From contig JBAXGW010000075.1 in assembly GCA_037139195.1 (NCBI GenBank), positions 1-19,240 of the forward strand: DNA of 19,240 nt. The letters are read 5' to 3'. This document shows, piece by piece, positions 17,401 to 19,240 of this stretch. The notes under the pieces are model-generated. The model made no database searches and had not been told where the DNA came from. It worked only from the letters and a program-made list of their open reading frames with translations. The DNA is from JBAXGW01 sp037139195. Its GTDB lineage: Bacteria > Bacteroidota > Bacteroidia > Bacteroidales > JAHJDW01. The position numbers and the translations under genes are program-made. Positions within the stretch are counted from its first letter, which is position 1; each line of letters begins with the position of its first letter.

Positions 17401-18677
17401 CTCCTGGAACTCCTTTCATTTTAGGATGGCAGGACGAAAATTTTGCCGAATACGCTGGTCGCAACAGATGGATTTCACAAGATTCGAATTTAAATACTGC
17501 TTTTGCAACAAGATATGCCGAAAATATTTCTGCTCGTGTATCGGTTGAGCCATTTAAAGATTTTAAAATTGACATTACGGCAAATAGAAACTTTACAAGA
17601 AACAATCAGAAGTATTATAAATACGTTGATTCAACAGATCGTTATGAATCTTTTTCTCCTACAGAAAACGGAAATTTCACTATGTCAACAATGGCTTGGA
17701 AAACAATGTTTACTAAAGATGATAAAACAACACACGTTTCTGAAGTTTTTCAAAATTTCAAAGATAACAGAGTAATAATAGCGAACCGTTTGGCAGCAGA
17801 AAACCCAGAATGGGGAGAATATATTAACGACGATTTTAAAGATACCGTTACTGGAATTATTTATCCTCAGGGCTATGGACCTACATCACAAGAAGTTTTA
17901 ATCCCTGCTTTTTTGGCAGCTTACACTGGAACCAGTGCTTCTAAAATAAAACTTACTGCTTTTCCTGCAATTCCTTTGCCCAATTGGCGTGTAACATATA
18001 ATGGATTAACAAAACTCGATTTCTTTAAAAAATATTTTAAAACATTTACATTAGGTCATGGATACCGATGTAACTATAATGTAGGGTCTTACGTTTCTAA
18101 TATTAATTTTAGAGATTATGATAATGACGGATATTCGGCAATTAGAGAAGAATTAGGCTATAAAAACATTATAAATAAAAATGAAATTGGTCAAATATCA
18201 ATATCCGAACAGTTTGGACCACTCATTAATTTTGATATGACTTGGCTAAATAGCATTATGACAAAAGTTGAAATAAAGAAATCAAGAGATTTAGCCCTAA
18301 GTTTAACAAACAATCAACTTACCGAAGTACGAGGAACAGAGTTTGTTATTGGCGGTGGTTATAGAATTAAAGATGTACAAATTCCTATTAAATCAGGAGG
18401 AAGAGTTACTCGACTAAAAAGCGATGTAAATATTATCACCAATGTTTCGGTTAGAACAAATAAAACGGTACTTCGCAAATTAGTAGAAGATGTAAATCAA
18501 GTATCATCAGGTCAAAGAATCATTTCAATTAACACTTCTGTGGATTATCAAATAAACCAACGTTTTAATATTCGATTATTCTTCGATAAAATTATTAACA
18601 ATCCATTTGTTTCATCTCAGTTCCCTAACTCGAATACAAATGCTGGTATTAGCTTAAGATTTAGTCTTGCTCAATAA
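11454..18677 (+). CDS. sprA: T9SS outer-membrane translocon SprA/Sov
   Basis: This is the 2407-residue outer-membrane pore of the type IX secretion system, full length against Flavobacterium SprA and Porphyromonas Sov (both about 2400-2500). In the family it is a very large single-chain beta-barrel through which folded cargo crosses, gated by a plug and PorV. Visible features are an N-terminal signal (hydrophobic residues about 8-26); SprA_N-type repeats early and again near the middle (IDIRPQGSAELIFGLNASRRDDP, KIQLNVTAKIGDKIQLGANYNT); SYIDDFEGSKSAIDLK (about 820-835); QDVGLDGLSNTDE (about 1070); DINRDNTLSEAERYFQY; and a long strand-rich barrel ending GISLRFSLAQ with a terminal aromatic/Gln as in barrels. 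The start is GTG, because TGA (11451-11453) precedes it in frame and no ATG follows until far inside. A Lys/Glu-rich stretch (about 1905-1940) is probably an exposed loop. Confidence 0.95.
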   Translation: MVNTLKYILSILSFVAVVSIVWLSSANIGNQIPDRRFLPDPPDSLPYPYNSNDPFSDKNNRPIFFPNPKNISTDVQYDPASNQYIFSNKIGDSMSYGNPTYMDFNDYLTYDLDKAMKDYWKERTASTSLGQGKGGVIPTINIGGQVFDKIFGSSTIDIRPQGSAELIFGLNASRRDDPALDEKQRKTQNFDFQEKIQLNVTAKIGDKIQLGANYNTEASFDFDNKMKLQYEGKEDEIIKKIEAGDVTLPLSGSLITGSQALFGLKTQLQFGKTTVTSVLSQQKSKSSTIEVTGGAQKNYYELKADQYDENRHFFVAQYFRNHYEEALSKLPMVSTPINISKIEVWVTSIGSAINESRNIIAFQDLGENNPYSPKLTPTYGKEAPQNESNSLYLDIKDNPSVRNINTSNAVLTSSTFNFVGGVDMEKVEYARRLSPNEYTFNSKLGFISLNSSLNSDEVLAVAYQYTLIGDTTSYQVGEFSNGPISAPNALYVKLLKSTALDPKLPMWDLMMKNVYAIGAYQVNNQDFKLNILYANDENGVPTGYISQGAISGQSLINVFNLDNLNTQLDPVSDGVFDFIDGAQTNGGTINATNGKIFFPVLEPFGQYISDKMGDPQLAEKYSFKMLYDSTKSTAQQYPEKNKFYLSGSYKSSVSSEISMNAMNVPQGSVTVTSGGIKLTENVDYTVDYALGRVKIINEGIMNSGNPIRISLESNEMFNMQTKTLIGIHVDHKVSNDFRLGATMLKLTEKPMTQKINIGEDPISNTIWGVDGTYQMESRFVTKMVDFLPFIETKEKSNFTIDGEFAQLIPGHSRAIGKTGTSYIDDFEGSKSAIDLKNIGAWKLASTPQGQTEAGMFPEAAPGTGLKYGFNRARLAWYTIDRLFNDFTSSTPSHIKNNVEEQSNHYVRSIMETEVFPNADSPNNQPVRLSVLNLAFYPEERGMYNYDVKATSVSKGINQNGLLENPATRWGGIMRKIETTDFEATNVEYIEFWLMDPFAYSGINGNPVHSGGDMYINLGDISEDILRDSRKSFENGLPKDALVVNVDTTIWGRVPTLQALVNTFDNDPNSREFQDVGLDGLSNTDESSFFADTYLNKLASAFGTSSQAYQNAANDPSGDDYHYYQGSDYDSQSVGILNRYKNFNGLDGNSPTSDQSPESYPTQATTMPDIEDINRDNTLSEAERYFQYRIKLNPNEMGVGQNYITDILEAPVKLKNGNNSSVKWYQFKVPINSPEKRIGSISDFKSIRFMRIFLKNFQDTVVLRFATMELVRSEWRKYNTSLMQPGEYIPNDNLGDTQFEVSAVNIEENGKRTPIPYTLPPQIEREIAFGTTSLTRMNEQSLVLKTCRLQDGDARAVYKTTDFDIRQYKKLKMFVHAEAASNTDIINNGDLTVFIRLGTDFNNNYYEYEVPLALTPWGSSTDVDIWSASNMIDLDLLKLQDVKQQRNIDMRQENSTISINQPYTLADGNNKITVVGAPNISAVKTIMIGIRNPKQQSLTGVDDGLPKCAEIWVNELRLSDFDEKGGWAANARVSGNLADLGSVSLAGHVSTPGFGGIEQKLDQRSKENILQYDFITALELGKFFPEKVGLRIPLHFDFSEAFSNPEYYPMDPDVKYTDAINSFENKADRDSVKHISQDYTKRKSINFVNVKKNKTNTSSKPKIYDISNFDVTYAYTELYKRNIEIEYNMQKTYRGGLGYSFSNNPKNYEPFKSIKFLNKKALRIVKDFNFYLSPKLLSFRTDLDRQYSEQLVRNTSAAKLIIEPTYLKNFTWNRIYTLKFDLTKSLKLELTANNNARVDEPYGRIDKEDDDYKEKRKEIMDNISSFGRTTTYNHDINVNYTLPINKIPIINWVTVSARYSAQYRWQAAPLSALELGNTIENSNSKQLNGQFNMVTLYNKVGYLKKLNQPKPEAKKKTAYEIASDTTKKEEKEKVNYGKLALESTVKLLMSVKNASFTYTQTNGTFLPGYIPKTSIMGQDSKFQAPGTPFILGWQDENFAEYAGRNRWISQDSNLNTAFATRYAENISARVSVEPFKDFKIDITANRNFTRNNQKYYKYVDSTDRYESFSPTENGNFTMSTMAWKTMFTKDDKTTHVSEVFQNFKDNRVIIANRLAAENPEWGEYINDDFKDTVTGIIYPQGYGPTSQEVLIPAFLAAYTGTSASKIKLTAFPAIPLPNWRVTYNGLTKLDFFKKYFKTFTLGHGYRCNYNVGSYVSNINFRDYDNDGYSAIREELGYKNIINKNEIGQISISEQFGPLINFDMTWLNSIMTKVEIKKSRDLALSLTNNQLTEVRGTEFVIGGGYRIKDVQIPIKSGGRVTRLKSDVNIITNVSVRTNKTVLRKLVEDVNQVSSGQRIISINTSVDYQINQRFNIRLFFDKIINNPFVSSQFPNSNTNAGISLRFSLAQ

Positions 18678-18703
18678 TTTTTTCAAAAAAAAAGATAGAT
18701 TAT

Positions 18704-18734
18704 TTTGATGAAATAGAAATTTAATTTACATTTG
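18704..18734 (+). promoter_or_regulatory. Bacteroidota-type promoter for gcvH
   Basis: TTTG at 18704-18707 (-33) and TACATTTG at 18727-18734 (-7, consensus TAnnTTTG) are 19 bases apart, the expected spacing. The -7 element ends 25 bases before the gcvH ATG, giving a short leader. This is the best promoter match in the window. Confidence 0.65.
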
Positions 18735-18759
18735 ACCTATAATTTAAAAAAATAAAAAA

Positions 18760-19143
18760 ATGAATATTCCAGATAATTTAAAGTACACAAAAGATCACGA
18801 ATGGTTAAAAGTAACTAATGGCAACGAAGCATTAGTTGGAATTACTGAATTTGCTTCTCACGAGTTAGGAGATATAGTTTATATTGAAGTTGATACTGTT
18901 GGTGAAACTATCGAAAAAGAAGAAGCCTTTGGCACTATAGAAGCTGTTAAAACTGTTTCTGATATGTTTATGCCGGTTTCAGGTGAAGTATTAGAAGTAA
19001 ATCCTCAATTAGAATCAAATCCAGAATTAGTTAATAAGGATTCTTATGGTGAAGGATGGATGGTTAAAATAAAAATAACTGATCTTTCTCAGTTAGATGA
19101 ACTTTTATCGGCTGCTGAATACAAAGAATTAGTTGGTGCATAG
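18760..19143 (+). CDS. gcvH: Glycine cleavage system H protein
   Basis: This 127-residue protein is the lipoyl carrier of the glycine cleavage complex. It shuttles the aminomethyl group from P protein to T protein and is reoxidised by L protein. It is full length for the family. The lipoyl domain is clear: KYTKDHEWLKV (8-18), GITEFASHELGDIVYIEVD (27-45) and the lipoylation site Lys64 in IEAVKTVSD, then VSGEVLEVNPQLESNPELVNKDSYGEGWMVKI. No gcvT or gcvP lies in the window, so the complex is assembled from elsewhere. It has its own promoter just downstream of sprA and ends at a strong terminator. gcvH next to sprA is a familiar Bacteroidota pairing without a known functional link. Confidence 0.97.
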   Translation: MNIPDNLKYTKDHEWLKVTNGNEALVGITEFASHELGDIVYIEVDTVGETIEKEEAFGTIEAVKTVSDMFMPVSGEVLEVNPQLESNPELVNKDSYGEGWMVKIKITDLSQLDELLSAAEYKELVGA

Positions 19144-19146
19144 AAT

Positions 19147-19182
19147 AAAAAAAGCCAGTTCATTCGGAACTGGCTTTTTTTT
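19147..19182 (+). terminator. Strong intrinsic terminator after gcvH
   Basis: GCCAGTTC (19154-19161) pairs perfectly with GAACTGGC (19167-19174) around a 5-nt loop, followed by a long run of T and preceded by a run of A. The A-run and T-run extend the stem, so it can act in both directions. It ends the rightward gene series. Confidence 0.93.
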
Positions 19183-19192
19183 ATAAAATATT

Positions 19193-19240
19193 ATTAACTG
19201 GGTATCCCCTTAGCTCATCTTAAAAAATGCCTATCTTTAG
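19193..19240 (-). repeat. 48-bp inverted repeat, right copy
   Basis: This is the exact reverse complement of positions 8-55 and runs to the last base of the window, so its true end is unknown. It starts 10 bases after the gcvH terminator. Identity over 48 bases with an abrupt end at the inner side indicates a defined repeat unit rather than chance. Confidence 0.9.

Noticed and set aside
17503..17775. Alternative-frame ORFs inside sprA, such as this plus-strand one and 16794-17048 on the minus strand
   Set aside because: sprA is continuous and conserved through these regions; the shadow products look like random low-complexity translations.
8..19240. The whole window as a composite transposon bounded by the 48-bp repeats
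   Set aside because: The interior is core housekeeping and T9SS genes in a common Bacteroidota order, and no transposase is linked to the 48-bp repeats. The IS inside has unrelated ends.

Overview
The window is AT-rich DNA (roughly one third GC by eye) from a member of the Bacteroidota. Three things point there. It carries type IX secretion system (T9SS) genes, which are known only from the Bacteroidetes/Chlorobi group. TAnnTTTG-type -7 promoter elements precede several genes. Shine-Dalgarno sequences are largely absent. I cannot place it below phylum.

Layout. Positions 8-55 hold one copy of a 48-bp repeat; its exact reverse complement forms the last 48 bases (19193-19240). Positions 113-1534 (minus strand) encode a lipoprotein that looks like a five-bladed beta-propeller of the glycoside-hydrolase type. 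An intact IS4-family insertion sequence (1661-2861) with an apparent 11-bp target duplication sits between this gene and the divergent T9SS genes. Rightward on the plus strand follow a PorV/PorQ-family outer-membrane protein (2961-4055, best read as PorV2), a 1676-residue C25-peptidase/sortase-like protein (4154-9184, best read as PorU2), a short-form malic enzyme (9293-10747), ruvA (10752-11348), the giant T9SS translocon gene sprA/sov (11454-18677) and gcvH (18760-19143). A strong intrinsic terminator (19147-19182) closes the series.

How the genes work together. SprA is the outer-membrane pore that T9SS cargo crosses. PorV-type proteins are known to bind the SprA side and collect cargo by its C-terminal sorting domain. 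PorU-type C25 peptidases cleave that domain and attach the cargo to the surface. This window therefore carries the translocon plus a shuttle/sortase pair that appears to be a second version (V2/U2) rather than the classical one. Malic enzyme, RuvA and GcvH are housekeeping proteins; the order malic enzyme-ruvA-sprA-gcvH is, from memory, a recurrent Bacteroidota neighbourhood. Malic enzyme and ruvA are almost abutting (4-nt gap) and are probably cotranscribed. gcvH has its own good promoter.

The most interesting points are the modular PorU2 (C25 domain, an ILEI/FAM3-like domain and its own type-A-like sorting domain in one chain), the fresh IS insertion in the porV2 upstream region, the perfect inverted repeats at both window ends, and a malic enzyme with an altered active-site segment. 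No gene-free stretch exceeds 300 bases, and I see no tRNA, rRNA or CRISPR.
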